Below, piece after piece: positions 1 to 13,316 of a DNA stretch of 64,000 nt. The DNA is taken from NCBI GenBank assembly GCA_029215795.1, contig JARDYH010000007.1, forward strand, positions 82,719,763 to 82,783,762, read 5' to 3'. Within the stretch, counting starts at the first letter, position 1; every line of letters starts with the position of its first letter. Position numbers and translations under genes: made by a program. The stretch comes from Anniella stebbinsi (lineage: Eukaryota; Chordata; Lepidosauria; Squamata; Anniellidae). The notes beneath the pieces are model-generated. The model made no database searches. It was not told the DNA's origin and saw only the letters and a list, made by a program, of their open reading frames with translations.

Positions 1-236
1 GGAGGTTTCATTGGAGGGTTAGAATGTTGGACCAGGACTCAGGAGATCTGGATTCTAGTCTCTCCTTGTCCATGAAGCTCACGGGACTAGTCACTGACTC
101 TCAGCCTAACCTACCTCACAGGGTTGTTGTGAGAATGAAATGGAGAGGTGGAGTGCCGTGAAAGCCACCTTTGGTTCCTTGCAAGAGGGAAAAATATGGA
201 GGACAGAAATGTAATCATAAATAAAAATAAATAAAT
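1..236 (+). repeat. tRNA-derived SINE (squamate type)
   Basis: The copy begins inside the head (tagaatgttggaccagga) and shows the B-box-like gattctagtc, the body ctcagcctaacctacctcac and an A-rich tail with AAATAA repeats. A second, better preserved copy is at 4284-4500. Confidence 0.75.
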
Positions 237-1365
237 AATCTTCATAATTTCACCAAACTTTGGGGATTTGCTAATTCCTGTTTCCCCTCCCCCCCATGAC
301 TTCTTGCTGGTGATGTTGGATATACACTGCATTTTATTGGTGTTCAGCAATTTTGCTTTTATTGTGTGTTATAGTTTTAAGATTTCTTGTTAGCTGCCTC
401 CTGGATCTGTGAATCTAAAGGCAGAATACAGGTATTTTAATATACAAATAATATGAGGGAAGAGGCCACCTTGAGATCTGGGAATGGGGCACAGCTCTGG
501 TGCTGACCCCGCCCCACCCCAGCCCCCCGCCCTGCCCCGTAAATTAGCAGCATCTGAGAGCACACAAGTTAACATTGGCTTAAAATGAAGGGTTGAATCT
601 TACAGAGCTACATTTTCAATTTAGTTTTTACTTGGAACCAATTCCTGCACCCAGAACTCCATGACCAAGCGCAGTGTCTTTAACTAACAGCAGGCACATG
701 ATTAAACTGAGGCATTTGCCTGTAAAATACACAGAACCAGCAACCTCCGTTTGTATGCATTTTGCAAAGGCTTTCCATTTAGACATCCATGAGCCATTCA
801 GAAATGTTGCCGGGCACATCCAGTTTGTACTCAGGAAATTACCAAGTACAAAATGTAGCATATGAAGCAACCCCCGCAGTCCCGTCCCCCCCCCCCCCCC
901 GCCCGTCAAGACATCCCTCTGCCTATTCAAAGTTTTCAATGGCATCTGGGAAGTGTGGGCCACTAGAATTTTGAATGGATTCATAAAAGAATGTTCGTGG
1001 ACTCCGCCCCTGTAAAAGCCCCCGCAAGCTTGTGAAAGTCATTGATTCTGTACAGAGCTGCATAATGTGTCTGGCATTTATCATTCAATAGCACTTTCAG
1101 TATCTAAAGCGCTTTGAGATCCTTATCACATTCATTCGGTTAGCACCCGGGGTGCTGCCAATGTTGCATTTCGTGGCCAGGATCCTTTTGGACCCAAGTT
1201 TTCAAAAATGTGCCATTTCCCCTGGCATATTGCAGGTGTGTGTGTCTCTGTGCGTGGCCAGGTTGCTCAAAAACCTCAGTTCTGCAGGACTGAACAAAAC
1301 GATGTTGATTTTTAATCAATATAATTGTTAGTTGGATGTGGTGGTGGTGGTGTGGGGAGGTGTTG
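237..1365. other. No gene recognised; a poly-C run
   Basis: Apart from the C-rich runs at about 290 and 890-905, no coding exon, RNA gene or repeat family could be assigned. Confidence 0.5.
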
Positions 1366-1880
1366 GGGGCTTTTAGGCCATCTAATCCAAGCTCCTGCTC
1401 AATGGAGCAAATCCAGAGCCAGTGGCGGCTGGTGGCTCAGATTTCGATGGGGCTGCGACTCTGCTCTCGGTTTCAGTCAGGACTCTAAAGGAGCGATAGC
1501 TGGTTCTGACTGAACCACATGACTATCCACCTTCTGCTTGAAGACCTCCAGTGAAGAAGAGTTCACCACTCCTCAAAGCTATTAGCTCCACCGTCCATCT
1601 GACCTTACCACCAAGATGTGTCTCTTTATGCCCAAACTTAACCTACCCTCCTGTAACTTCTAGTCCTGCCTTCTAAGGTAGCAGAGGGCAGGTCTTTGCC
1701 CTCTTCCATGGGACAACCAATCGAGGCCATGTCTAAATCTGGCCTCCCCTTAAGAAACCATGGAGTGCCCCACGCAAATGTCCAGATGTGTTTCCAGCCT
1801 CCTAATGGGACTTTCCTGCCCCTCTAGCCTCCCTGCTCTCCATCAGCAGCTAGGCTGATTGAGACCCATGTTGGATGTTG
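1366..1880 (-). mobile_element. CR1 LINE 3' region, antisense, carrying a MITE insertion
   Basis: aggccatctaatccaagctc followed by ctgctcaatggagcaaatcc is the antisense CR1 3' end, and cttgaagacctccagtgaag plus 'gttcaccactcctcaaagct' continue it. A piece of the 'CAGTGGAGG' MITE is inserted at about 1420-1515. Confidence 0.6.
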
Positions 1881-2104
1881 CAGCTCTTAACATAGTTGGC
1901 TTTCACATCTGTCCATCCTGTATTTTAGCTCCTCTCTCAGCCCCTGTCCATCCACTGAGTGACATCTAAACCAGAGGTGAGCGACCTTTCTTCCAGCAAG
2001 TGCTGCATCCTCTCATGGGTAATCTCTCCTGGGGGTGGTGCATGTTGGTGGTGGGTAGGGGTGAAGCCAGCAATGGGGGGTCCACAGCCAAAAATTGGTG
2101 GGTC

Positions 2105-2500
2105 ACCCCCTCTCTCTCTCTCTCTCTCTCTGCCTGGGTTTGCACAACACACTAACCCATACTCAGTGGTTTTCTGTGGGTTGTTTGTTGAACTGTGGGT
2201 TGTTTGCTGAACTGTGGGTTAGCGTATTATATATACCCAGGACATTTTCCATATGGTGGTTTGATAACCATGCAGTGTGCCTTATTTTTCTCAAACCAAC
2301 CACCTTGAGAACCCATAGTTTGTTGTTGGTTTGTTCAGGATGGTTAACAACCCACACTGCATGGTTAACAAACTACCCTGTGGAAAATGTCCCTCTCTCT
2401 CTCTCTCTCTCTCTCTCTTTGTGGGGAGTACCCACAAAATAACCGACTGTGAGTTGGCTACTCAACCCACCATTGACTAATGTGTTGTCCGAATGCAGCC
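2105..2500. repeat. Palindromic MITE with two CT microsatellites
   Basis: CT runs at 2107-2134 and 2391-2420 flank inverted segments with cactaacccatactcagtgg, ttaacaacccacactgcatg and gtgttgtccgaatgcagcca. Same family as 51637-51993. Confidence 0.55.
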
Positions 2501-3574
2501 AACGACAGTTACGGTTCTTACCATTCTTTGACTGCGGCAATGTTCATGTTGAAACCAAACACGGTCTCAGCAGAAGCATGGTAAACTTTACTAGAATATA
2601 ATTGTGTGTGACCATGGTGTTCCATGCAGCTGTGGTTCCATGAAGAGTGGCTTTCCACACGGGTAGGAGGAAGGTGGTGTAGGAAGTTCTTGTGCCTGGG
2701 CTGCTGCACCTCCCTGTTGGTACTGCTGGTACAGGTTCAGCCCAAAGAGTCCCAGAGCCACAAGGGATGCTGCTCCAGACGTTACTGAAGCCACATGGAC
2801 CTCTGGCCAACACAATAGTCATGTTGTTTTGAGGGGGGCGGAAGGAAACACACTTCGAAGGTAATCTTCAAATCATGCACTGCATATTTTTTAATTGGCG
2901 CAGTTGATCTCATGAGCAAAGGCTGAGGATCTAAGTCAGCCTTGTGTTGGATGACAAATCCCAGTAGTCCCCGCCAGCATGGCTGTGCTGGCTGGGGATA
3001 ATGGGAATTATCATCCAGTTGATTTGGAAGGTGCTGGGTTGGAGAAGCTGATTTAAGTAGAAGGACTGGCTACATTGAGGGTACATGTGCATGTTTAGAC
3101 AGAAAAAAGTCCTACAACTCCCAGCATTCCCCAGCCAGCCAAGCTCGAGTAAAAACATACATATACAAGAGGTATCTAAAGCCCAGTGAGCATTCTTGCT
3201 GCTGCATTCCGCACTAGCTGCTGCTTCCAAACCAGATGCAAGGGCAGCCCCACATACAGTTCATTACAGTAGTCTAGCCATGTTAAATAAGAATGGATGT
3301 ATTGAAGCCCATTCCTTGATGGGCGGCCTGCTCCTTTGTATAAATCATAAAGGCTCTTAATACTCTCCACCTCCTTTGTACTTGTGTGCAGGTAAGATTA
3401 GATCACCAGCATCCTCCTCACCACACATACAACGTCCGCCCCCCCCCACACACATACACACAGAGTTGCTATTGGGGTGGAGCAGAGAGGAGAGAATTTT
3501 GATCAAATCCGTATTATATGCAATTTTTATGTAAATTGCTTAGAGATTTTAGGATAGCAAATGGTATACAAGTA

Positions 3575-3985
3575 ATGTGCATTTAGAGCTGGAAAAGGTG
3601 CAGAAAAGGGCAACAAAATTATCAAGGGGCTGGAGCATCTCCCCTGTGAGGGAAGGTTACAACAGCTAGGCTTGTTTAGCATGGAAAAAGGAGGCTAAGG
3701 GGAGACATGATAGAGGTGTATAAAATTATGCATGGTATCGACAATGTGGATAGGGAGACATTTTTCTCCCTCTTCCGTAATACTAGAACCCAAAGGGGTC
3801 ATCCCATGAAGCTGATTGGCGGGAGATTCAGGACAGATAAAAGGAAGGACTTCTTCACACAACAGATAGTCAAACTATGGAATTCGTTACCACAAGATGT
3901 GGTGATGGCCACTAATTTGGATGGCTTTAAAAGGGGGTTGGATAAATTCCTGGAGGAGAAGGCTATCAACGGTTCTCTCTAAACG
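3575..3985 (+). mobile_element. CR1 LINE, C-terminal ORF2 fragment and 3' region
   Basis: ctggaaaaggtgcagaaaag through ttcctggaggagaaggctat is the conserved CR1 tail. It still encodes a readable stretch (3707-3982) with IMHGIDNVDRETFFSLFRNT and FKRGLDKFLEE, the C terminus of CR1 ORF2. It is 5'-truncated, as most CR1 copies are. Confidence 0.75.
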
Positions 3986-4283
3986 AGAAACTGGGAATAG
4001 GAGAGAGATTAGTTCGGTTTGCCTTTCAATGCAAGGTTACCAAAGGCACACTCTCTGAAGCTAAATGCCAACTGTTGCACAGTTACACATTGCAGTCCAT
4101 ACTTTTCCTGACGTTTTCAATGCAGCTCTCAAAATAAATGTGCCCCAAATCGCAATGCATTTGAAAATGTACAGACAAAACTGTGCATTTGAAACAAAAA
4201 TACATCTATTTGGATAAATGTGCACAAAAAATGCTTTATTCAGCAGGGGCGGGGGAGAAATCACTTGCAAGGAAATGTATACA

Positions 4284-4500
4284 CCAGGGTAGTGTAGTGG
4301 CTAGAATGCTGGACCAGGAGTCGGGAGATCCGGGTTCTAGTCCTCACTCAGCCATGGAAACTCCCTGGGTGACTTTGGGCTGGTCACAGACTCTCAGCCC
4401 AACCTACCTCACAGGAGGATTATATATGCCACCTTGGGTTCCTTGGAGGAAAAAAGGTGGGATATACTGTAAATGTAATAAGTAAATAAATAAATAAATA
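4284..4500 (+). repeat. tRNA-derived SINE (squamate type), near full length
   Basis: Head gggtagtgtagtggctagaa with tRNA A-box character, B-box gggttctagtcc, conserved body ctcagcccaacctacctcac, and a tail ending in AAATA repeats. It is the same family as the copy at the window start and sits within older A/T-rich repeat sequence. Confidence 0.8.
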
Positions 4501-5282
4501 TACATAAATAAAATGCACACACAAAATGTATATAGATGCGCCTGAAATGATTTTTTATGCGGACAAAAACAATTTGCAACCCGATGTGGAAATGGGACGG
4601 AATGAACTTAGCAGAGCACAAATGAGAATGTGTGTGAAATTGACCTTGGCAGATTTGTCCATCCCCGCAAGAAATAGATCGGAGGAAGGAAAACAGTGCT
4701 CCTTCTGCAACATGCTCCCCTCAACAGCAAACCTAATTTGCTTCCAGCCCTGGCTTTGTGCCACCGTTTCTGCTGGATGCGTTATTCTTCTCTGGTGACT
4801 CCCAAACATTCCATTGCACAGGAAGCCATGGACTGAGGCAAGGCAAGGCTTTCTAGAGATGGCGTGAGCATCTTCCTGGCTCTGCCACTGACTCATTCAG
4901 TAGCCTTGGGCAAGATGTTTCCTCTTCATGGGCCAATCCTGTCTCGCCCTCCTGCTGTGAAAGGGAGATGCTCACTCAGTGTTTCCTCCCTTGGATGCTC
5001 TAGTGACCCCAGTGTGGAAAGGTTGCTGCGAAAATAAAGAAAGTCAACCGCAACAGCTAAAGTCTTCTGTATTCAAGTTTCCATAGTGGAGGAGGATGCG
5101 GTGCCCACATGAGCATTCCAGATTTCTCTTTCAGCTGGATTCTCATGGTGCTATGGCTATAGGATTTTACAAAAACGCCTCTAGTAAAGGTTGTTAGGAA
5201 AGACAATGGTCTAATCTGGGTGTACATAAGCTTCTAATCTTTTGGGGTTGGTTGCACATCATCCAGTTTCCCTTCATAGGGA

Positions 5283-5985
5283 CATAAGAAACTGCCCTTT
5301 ACAGGGCGAGACCCTTGGTCCATCTAGCTCAGTATTGTCCACATTGGCTCAGTTCGGATGACACATTAGGCAATGGAGGAGTGGGGGAACAATCGTCAGT
5401 TGTGTTGCTTATTGTGTCGTCTGGAGGGCAGCACACAACGCACACACAACTGACAGTACGTTAATCAGGCACTTTAAACAACGGAGCGAAACAACAGGCT
5501 TGCACGTTGTTTAGCCCGAAGCCCCGTTGTTTAACGCGTCGTCCGAATTCAGCCCCCCCTCTCGCCGTGGACGATTCCGTTTCGGAATAGAGTTCTGCTG
5601 CCTAGAGCAGCCAAAAAACCCCAGCCGCTGTATGCAGCCGGCAGAACTCATGGTGCCTGCTGGGATACGGCTGGGGGACACACGGAGGAGAAGCTGCAAC
5701 CAAAATGGCTGCCGCAAGTTCCTTGCAGCTGGGGGGTTTGCCGGTTCTGAGCAGCGCCGGCTGCAGTGTGTCGTCTGTGCAGCTCCTCCTGCCTAACGCA
5801 CGGTCAGTACGTTATTTACCCCTCCATTGCTTAATATGTCGTCCGAACTGAGCCACTGACTTGCAGCAGCTCTCCAGGGGGTTCAGGCAGGAGTTTTTCA
5901 AGCCCTACCTGGAGATGATGGGGATCATACCTGAGACATTCTGCCTGCAAAGCAGGTGCTTTACCGCTGAGCCACAGCCCCTCCC
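5283..5985 (-). repeat. Second tRNA-derived SINE family, antisense, split by a MITE
   Basis: At 5853-5985 the antisense head is clear: ctgcaaagcaggtgctttac followed by cgctgagccacagcccctcc, a tRNA-like A/B box pair in reverse. The matching tail (aaactgccctttacagggcg, ggtccatctagctcagtatt) is at 5283-5345. The 505-bp palindromic MITE at 5348-5852 separates the two. Confidence 0.7.
5348..5852. mobile_element. Palindromic MITE, 'TTCGGATGACAC' family, inside a SINE
   Basis: Left end CTCAGTTCGGATGACAC and right end GTCGTCCGAACTGAG are exact inverses over most bases. It contains repeated acgttgtttagcccg and gtgtcgtctggag motifs. It splits the SINE at 5283-5985. Confidence 0.7.
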
Positions 5986-6425
5986 TTCTTTTGAATGTTG
6001 GAAAGGGGCTAATATACATCCATGGCTGGAGGTGCTGGCTGGGGATTACTGGGAGTTGTAGGACTTTCCCCCCTGTATAAACATGCATAGGGTTGTGCCC
6101 TTAAATTTCATTTTCTCAGGTCAGCGTGGGGCTCAGTGATGAAAATAAAATAAAAAACAGGAAGCTGGAGTGGAAATGGTTATGACAGGATTACAGACAC
6201 TCAGAAGGTTCGAGGAGTCAAGGAACCCGAAGCACCATCTTTTTTCCTACCTCCGTAGATCAAGGGCCAAACAGGACACGATGCTAGATGTCAGGCAGAT
6301 CCGTTCCGGTCCAGTCTGGGAATCGCTGTATCTACTGAATTTGGCTGGTGCAGATGGGTGACAATTTTGTTTCAGGTCGTTTTTGATCAGAACGTACCAA
6401 CATTCTCAAAGTTCTTCATATTCAG

Positions 6426-6426
<1 letters not shown>

Positions 6427-6459
<33 letters not shown>
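6427..6459 (+). repeat. AT microsatellite
   Basis: Uninterrupted TA repeats. Other dinucleotide runs: 15670-15706 (AT), 21900-21930 (GT), 25008-25030 (GT), 26684-26705 (GT), 45393-45420 (AC). Confidence 0.9.
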
Positions 6460-6460
<1 letters not shown>

Positions 6461-9362
6461 GAAAAAGCAAAATGGGCAGATCTGTTCATCCCTAATTTTG
6501 TCCTCGCCTGCCCTCCTCCCAAACAAACACCTCCCCACCCTGCGAGGGCCACCTTCCTGCTTGCATTGGGTCATAGACTGTTCCAGGGGCAGTACCGGCC
6601 CAAGACATTTTGCTGCCTGAGGTAAAGGACAAAATGGTGCCCCTCCCATTCCATGTGCAAAAGTTGACTGGACTGGCAGATGGCTCTACCTTCAGCTGAT
6701 AATGGGGCATTATCCTCCACTGCCCCCGAAGGTGCATGGCCAACAATTCTCTCCTCCAACACCTTGGTGCCACCTCCTAGCATCTGCCGCCTGTGGTGAC
6801 TGCTTCACTCTGCCTAATGGTAGGGCCGTCCCTGCCCAGGAGGAGAGCTAGTTAGTGAGATGGCAATAGAGAGGTGATTTCCCATGATGCACCCCTCTCT
6901 TCCAGTTCCCCCTGTTGCCAAGCAGACCTACATGAGCAGTCGCAAGCTATTCCCTCTACAGCTACCCATCCCATCCCCCCTCTCCTCACCCGTCCTGCTC
7001 AGTTTCCTCCATACAGCTGCAACAAACTGGACCGGAATCTCGTGGCTTCCTGTCTCCATCCTGTTTCCCTGCAGCAGCCGCCCTCCCTCCCCTCCGCCAC
7101 TTCCTCTCTGGCTTGTACCTTGGTTAGACCCTCTTTTGCTTGAAAGACCTTATGGCTAGTCACCCTCTCCTTCTTTTTCAGGGGCTGTTAACAAATACAC
7201 ACCTCCCCACTCCCCCCATGCAGTTGTCCATTGAAAACTCTTTAGGAAAGCTGCCAAAAGCAAATGGCAGAATTTATCTGCAAGCTCTTTCCTCCCTCCT
7301 AGTCTTCAACAGCCTGGGGTGGGGGTGGGGGGAAGAGTGGGTAAAAATGTAAATGCCAAAAGGATGCTCAGAGAGCATGTGCGGTGTTTTGCGGAGCTAT
7401 GAAGGGTTGTCCCTTAACTCAGAACACTTTAAAAAGAAGGCACCTCTAGCCACAGATGTATATTACCCCTTTCCAACATTCACCCCTCCCATAATCACAT
7501 ATCTGTTCCTCAGAGGGATTTGGAACACAGTGCTATGCATGTCCAGGGCAGGTGTCGAGGGCCCACAGCTCAATGAGAAGTGCCACCCTTGAGATGCTGG
7601 CTCCTGTTCAGCATGGCAACCTGCTTGCTCACCTGCCTCTTGCTCTGGCCAGACAATGGGGGTAGTGAGAAGGAGGGAACAGGAGTTGCCACGGCTACTT
7701 GCTGACTGGCTCTCTGCCTGTCCAGTAAGCAAGTGGCAGCAATGATGAGGAAGAGGAGGAGGAGAAAGAGCAATCGCAATGCAATGGGAAGAGAGACTCG
7801 CCGAGGGAGGGGGGCCATCGACCGTCTCTTGCCTAAGGGCACTTCAAACGTCACAGCCCACAGCCGGCACTGTGCATGTCTACTCGGAAGTGAGTCCCAT
7901 TGAATGCTATGGGACTTACTTCTGAGTAGACATGCACAGTGCCTGCTATGGCATTTGGAGTGTAAGGACTTAGTCCCAGGTAAGTGTGCTCAATGGGACT
8001 TACTCCCAGGTAAGTGTGCACAGGTTTTCAGCCTTAAGGGGTCAAACTGGATGCAGTTCGGGAGATCGGTGAACATGATTTCTTCAGTGTGTGTGTGTGA
8101 ATTTGAAAAGCAGCCACAGGAGGACCAAATTGAGGCCTACCCCAAATTTAGGTTGTTAGGTCAAAACTTAAAACCCAGGACCACGAAGGCAGCTTCCTCT
8201 GAACTGCTACCTGTTCCACACACGGCCAGCTAGGCAGGCAAAGCTGAGGAGTCTCAATGAGATGGTAAAGTAGAAAGGAAGGGTTCAGATTTGTTAGGCA
8301 CTGGGGAACGTTTTGAGAAAAGCCAGGCCTATACAAGAGGGATGGGCTCCACTTGAACCAGAATGGAACCAGACTGCTGGGACTAAACACAAAAAGGGTG
8401 GCAGAGCAGCTTTTAAACCGAACTCCAGGGGAAAGCTGATAGGAGCTGGGAAGCTTCCGGTTCAGGTTAAATCGTTCCTAGGGGATGAAGACGAAAATGT
8501 TTCCGATTGCCCAAACGGAGACAGACAGGGAATAGGCCAGGAGCATATGGTGAAACATAACAGCCAGTTCAAGAGCCCTAATGATCAAATTAGAAAATGG
8601 ATGTGTCAGAGATACCTGGGGAGGGGGCACCGTGTATAGGTGTTTCTGTGCAAATGCTAGAAACCTCGGAGCCAAGGTGGGAGAAAGGATATCTTTGCTA
8701 TGGTGGGTGGAATGGAAACCTGGTGGAGTGGAGAGAACCAGTGGGAGATGGTCACCTCCGGATATAAACCCTATAAGAAGAACTGGGAAGGGCATACAGA
8801 ATGAGGTGTTGCTCTGTACGTCAAAGAGGGCATAATGTCAAGCAGAGTAGAAAACCTGAAAGGGACAGACTCCCCGGCAGAAGTGCTGTGGGGAAAATAC
8901 TGGGCTCTCAAAGTTATCCGGTACTAGGGACATGCTATTGTCACCCAGGCCAGAATGCTCATGGTGATCTGGAGATGGAAAATGAAATCAGGCATGTAAA
9001 GGAAGTCTTGTAATGAAGGACGAGTTCAATGGCCCCTACATTGGCTGGATAAACACATGATCCAGTCACAACAAGCAGGTTAAATTTCTTGATGCCCCAA
9101 AGGACTGTGTGGTAGAGTAGTTTGTCATGGAACCAACCAGAGGGGAGGTGACCCTGGGTTGAATCCTAACTGTGTTGCCCAGGAGCTAATGCAAGATGTG
9201 AATGTTGTTGAACCAGTTGGAAACTTGTCACCCCAGTACTATTAGATTTGTTGCCAAGGAAGTCCAACACAGTCACACTTGACTTCAAGATGGGAAACCT
9301 CTCTAAAATGGGGGAACTGGTAAAAAGGAAGTGGAAAGTGGGGGGTCTAGAGGTTAAATTCC

Positions 9363-9425
9363 TTCAAAATGCCTGCCGGTTACTCAAAATGCCTGCCGGT
9401 TACTCAAAATGCCTGCCGGTTACTC
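9363..9425 (+). repeat. Three tandem copies of a 20-bp unit inside the CR1 remnant
   Basis: caaaatgcctgccggttact occurs three times in a row without mismatch. Confidence 0.85.
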
Positions 9426-9781
9426 ATAATAGAAATTCAGTTCAAATATACGCCACAGGTTAGGAAAGGTCGCACCGAGTCCAAGAGGTCACCAGCATGG
9501 TTGATAAGCAGTGCCAAGGAAGCTATGAGAGAAAAGGCTTCCTTCAGAAAATGGAAGTCTTGTCCAAATGAGGACAAATGTCCCCAAAGGAGATGCAAGG
9601 AGGCAATGTGAGGTGCAAGAAAAGCAATTTGAGGAGCGTGTCGCTAACCACACTGAAGCCAACAAGAAACAATTCTTTAAATAGATGAGAAGCAGGAAAC
9701 CAACTAGGGAAGCTCTTGGACTGCTGGTTGACAATGGAGTTAAAGGGGTACTAAAAGAAGATACGGAGATTTCAGAGAAGC

Positions 9782-10325
9782 TAAGGCCTAATCTACACCT
9801 GCCAGTTATCCCGGGCTTAGCTCGAGGTCGTCCCTGGGCATCCCAATGATGCACAGGGGATCCTGGGGTCAACTGGGGATGACCTCTCAGTTGTTCCAGG
9901 ATAACTGGGACCGCAGTTTTCCTGATTTTCCCTGTGGTCCCGTGACAACCCTGAGAACCATGGGTGGTGTGGCGCGGGCTCCTGGATTGGGTCTCCTCCC
10001 CGCGAGTAGCAGGGCTCTTCAAATGAGAACAGAGTTGGTGGGGGGTGTTTCCGGGGGGGGGGGCATTTTCCGGCACTGATTTTTTCCATTTTTTTTTTTT
10101 AAAAAACTCACTGAGGCACTGGATTGGGGCCCTGCAATTGTGCAAACGTCTCCCTAAAAATTAAATTAAAAAACACCACCATGCCAGAAACATCCCTCTT
10201 CACTTCTGGGATGATGCGTTGGCGTTTAGACACAGGGGGACGATCCCAGAAGCAGGTAAGCCTGGGATCCTCCTCCCCACCCCCATCCCTGTCCCGGAAG
10301 GCCTCTAGGTGTAGATGAGGCCTAA
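9782..10325. mobile_element. Harbinger-like MITE inside the CR1 element
   Basis: The element 9785-10322 (538 bp) begins GGCCTAATCTACACCTG and ends with the inverted AGGTGTAGATGAGGCC, flanked by TAA on both sides (9782-9784, 10323-10325). A 3-bp TWA duplication is typical of PIF/Harbinger. The body holds further inverted segments (cagttatcccgg, ggggatgacc, ggtcatcccc-like) and no transposase. Confidence 0.7.
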
Positions 10326-11560
10326 GTGACATCTTTTCATCTGTCTTTACTGTAGAAGATGTAGGACAGATACTGGTGCCTGCACCAATGTTTTCAAGGA
10401 GGAGTCGGAGGAACCGAGGCAAATAGTGGTGACTAAAGAAAAGTTCTCAACCTTATTCACAAATTGAAAGTTAATACATCACCAGGCCCAAATGGTATCC
10501 AACCTAGAGTTCTTAAAGAGCTCAAATGTGAAATTGCTGATCTTCTAACAAAAATATATAATATATTCCTAAAACCAGCCTCTGCACCAGTGTACTGGAA
10601 AATGGCCAATGTAACGCCAATTTTTAAAAAGGGATCCAGGAAATTACAGGCTGGATAGCTTCATGCCTGTTCCAGATAAATTGGTTGAAAGCATTATTAA
10701 AGATAAAATTAGTAAGTACATAGAAGGACAAGCCCTGCTGAAAAAAAGAAAAAGGTAAGTCCTGTCTCACTAACCTTTTAGAGTTCTTTGAAAGTGTCAA
10801 TAAATATGTGGACAGGGGGTGATCTTGGACTTCCAAAAGGCTTTTTGACAAGCTCCCTCAACAAAAACTCCTGAGCAAACTTGGCAATCATGGAATAAGA
10901 GGAGAAGTTTTCTTATGGATCAGTAACTTGTTAAAGAACAGAAAACAGAGGGTAGGAATACATGGTAAATTCTCTCAGTGGAGGGATGTAAACAGTGGGG
11001 TCTCAGAGGGATCTGCATTGGCATCCATGCTTTTCACTTTATCACAAATTATCTGGAATTAGGAGTAAACAGTGAGGTGGCCAAGTTTGCTGATGACACC
11101 ACGGTGTGGACAAAGTGGATAGGGAGACATTTTTCTCCTTTTCTCATAATACTGGAATCCAGGGTCATCCCATGAAGCTGATTGGTGGGAGATTCAGGAC
11201 AGATAAAAGGAAGGACTTTTATGAAACAGTGGATTTTGCTACCACGAGACGTAGCACAAGATGTACAAGATGTAAAGCCAATGGGATAGCTTTAAAATGG
11301 GATTGGACAAATTCCTGGAGGCGAAGGCTATCAATAGCTACTAGTCCTGGTGGCTATATGCTATCTCCAGCCTTGGTGGCAGTATGTCTATGCCCAGCAT
11401 TTGCTGGGGATCATGGGTGGGAGAGAGCTGTTGTACTTGTGTCCTGCTTGTGGATTTCCCATGGGCAGCTGGTTGGCCACTGTGTGGACAGAATGCTTGT
11501 CTAGATGGACTTTGGTCTGGTCCAGCATGGCACTTCTTATGTTCTTTAGATGAAGTGAAA

Positions 11561-13316
11561 GAGTGGTCTTGACAATGGCAATGAGAAGGCATGCTCACTG
11601 AGGGAGGGTCCCCACTGAGGGTGCCTTGTTCAAGGACTCTTCAAAAACTTGCACCCTGCTTTAGAGCTCTTAGCTCTGGAACATCAGTAGCAGGCAGCCG
11701 CCATTTTAAATCCCCCAATGCAATGCCTGATGTGGCATCTACCCACTGCTTCCAATTTACTACCTGAGACAAGAGGTTCACTGAGTCCCACGGTAGGTAG
11801 GTCCAGCCCTACTCGCTTCCAAATACACGACGTCTCTGAGCTGGGGAGGAGCTAGAATGTACATGGTGCTCTGTCTTCTGCCCTTTGCTCTCGACTCTCA
11901 TGTTCACACGTGGCAAGGCTCGCTGAAACCTATCATCTGCTGCCTAGCCAGTCATCCCCACGGCCATCTGCCTCCATGTGCAGGCTGCAGTCTCATTGCC
12001 AGGAACTTGGGCTGTTGGACAGACCTCAAAGACTACTCTTCCACGAGCTGCAACTGCCTGGCCAGTTCGAGAAAGTCCAAGTCTTAAGCAAACAGGCGCC
12101 TGGTTGCTAAGCTTTGGTTTTCACATGATATTTAAAGAGTCACCACTAGTATCTCCTTTTAGCATCTGCAAACCCTGACTTTGAGTGAAATGCAACAAGG
12201 TTCAAGGATGCCTCAAAACATGCGCATGAGCATGCAAAGAGTGTGAGGAAAAAGCCCAAACTTGAAAGTGCGCTTAACGTTTTGCATGGATATGCATATT
12301 GCATTAGGATGATTTCTATTATGTTTTGTGCACTGCCTGTAAAGATGGAGCAGTATAGATGCTGGAAGCAAATAAAGACACGAAATGCCTTTTAAGGACT
12401 CCAGCTGGTAAGGAAACTACTTGATTGCGTGATGCTGTTGTATAAGATGCTGCAACATGCCTGTGCTTTCTGCTGCAAATGTGACAGTATTCAGTGACCG
12501 TGCCTTCTGAGTCAACATCTGGAGGACAACATCAAACCAACTGACGTTCATAGGCTACCTTTTGAAAAGTCATCAAGGTGGTGTGCAACAATTTCAAACA
12601 ATGAAACCTTAAAACAAGAAAAACAGGAATGTTAAAAGCAGATTTGCTAATGGGTTCCAAGTACGCAGCCTCCTTCCGTCACCTCCCTGTGCCGCCGCGG
12701 ATTCTTCAAAGTAGAGCGACTGTAAGCTTAGCCTGTAACTGGGATAAGAGAGACAAGATCTCCCGATTCTGGTGTACATCAGCCTTGCATTTTAGGTGCA
12801 CGTCTGGAGGTGCCATCTTGCCTCCTTGTAGCAATTCCTGCCCGTATCCCCCCACTCCCCAACCTGAACTTCTCTTTCTCTTGCCATCGAGGGCAGAGTC
12901 CTGTGAGATATGGCCCTTGTTGGCTGCCAGGTTCTTCCGGGGACAATAGGCCTGCTGGAATGTCAAAGGGGAAGCGCACCGTGTGTGTGTATATATATAT
13001 GTATGGGAAGTCAAGCCCTCCTCCTTCCAGGGCTAGGACTCTAACAATAGGCCTCCTAAGTTCAGCCATTTTAAGCTTTTAATAGGATTCCGTTACTGTA
13101 ATGGTGCTGTAATGTTTTTAAGTATTTTTTTTATCTTGTTACCTTGTATTTTTATGTGAAATGCTTAGGGATTTTAATATATCAAGTAGTGTGTGTGTCT
13201 GTGTATGTATTGCTTCCAATGGTGACAGAAAACAGGGAAGAGCCTCTCTTAAGCATCTTAAGATCCAGGCAGGTTCATATGGGGGAATGTGGTGTCTTTA
13301 GGAACATAGGAAGCAA
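11561..13316. other. No gene recognised
   Basis: Unique-looking sequence with a lone AATAAA near 12370, a short GT/AT run near 12980-13000 and an L2-like A/T tail near 13085-13190. No frame resembles a known protein. Confidence 0.5.

Larger units (their letters stand above)
8240..11560 (+). mobile_element. Long degraded CR1-like LINE (about 3 kb) interrupted by a MITE
   Basis: Scattered reading-frame pieces are in order on one strand: an endonuclease-like part (about 8600-8840), GPNGIQPRVLKELKCEIADL and VYWKMANVTPIFKKGS (10464-10658), a WISNLLKNRKQRVGIHGKFS-like part, FADDTTVW (near 11100, the reverse-transcriptase active-site motif), then the typical CR1 3' end (about 11106-11560). Many stops and frameshifts are present, and it is not functional. 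The MITE at 9785-10322 lies inside it. Clade within the CR1/L3 group is uncertain. Confidence 0.65.

Noticed and set aside
9489..10145. 218-codon frame on the - strand
   Set aside because: It lies across a MITE/CR1 junction with no protein-like features.
10464..11175. Possible functional reverse-transcriptase gene
   Set aside because: Motifs are present (PGPNGIQPRVLKEL, FADDTT) but in different frames with stops between them. It is a dead LINE.
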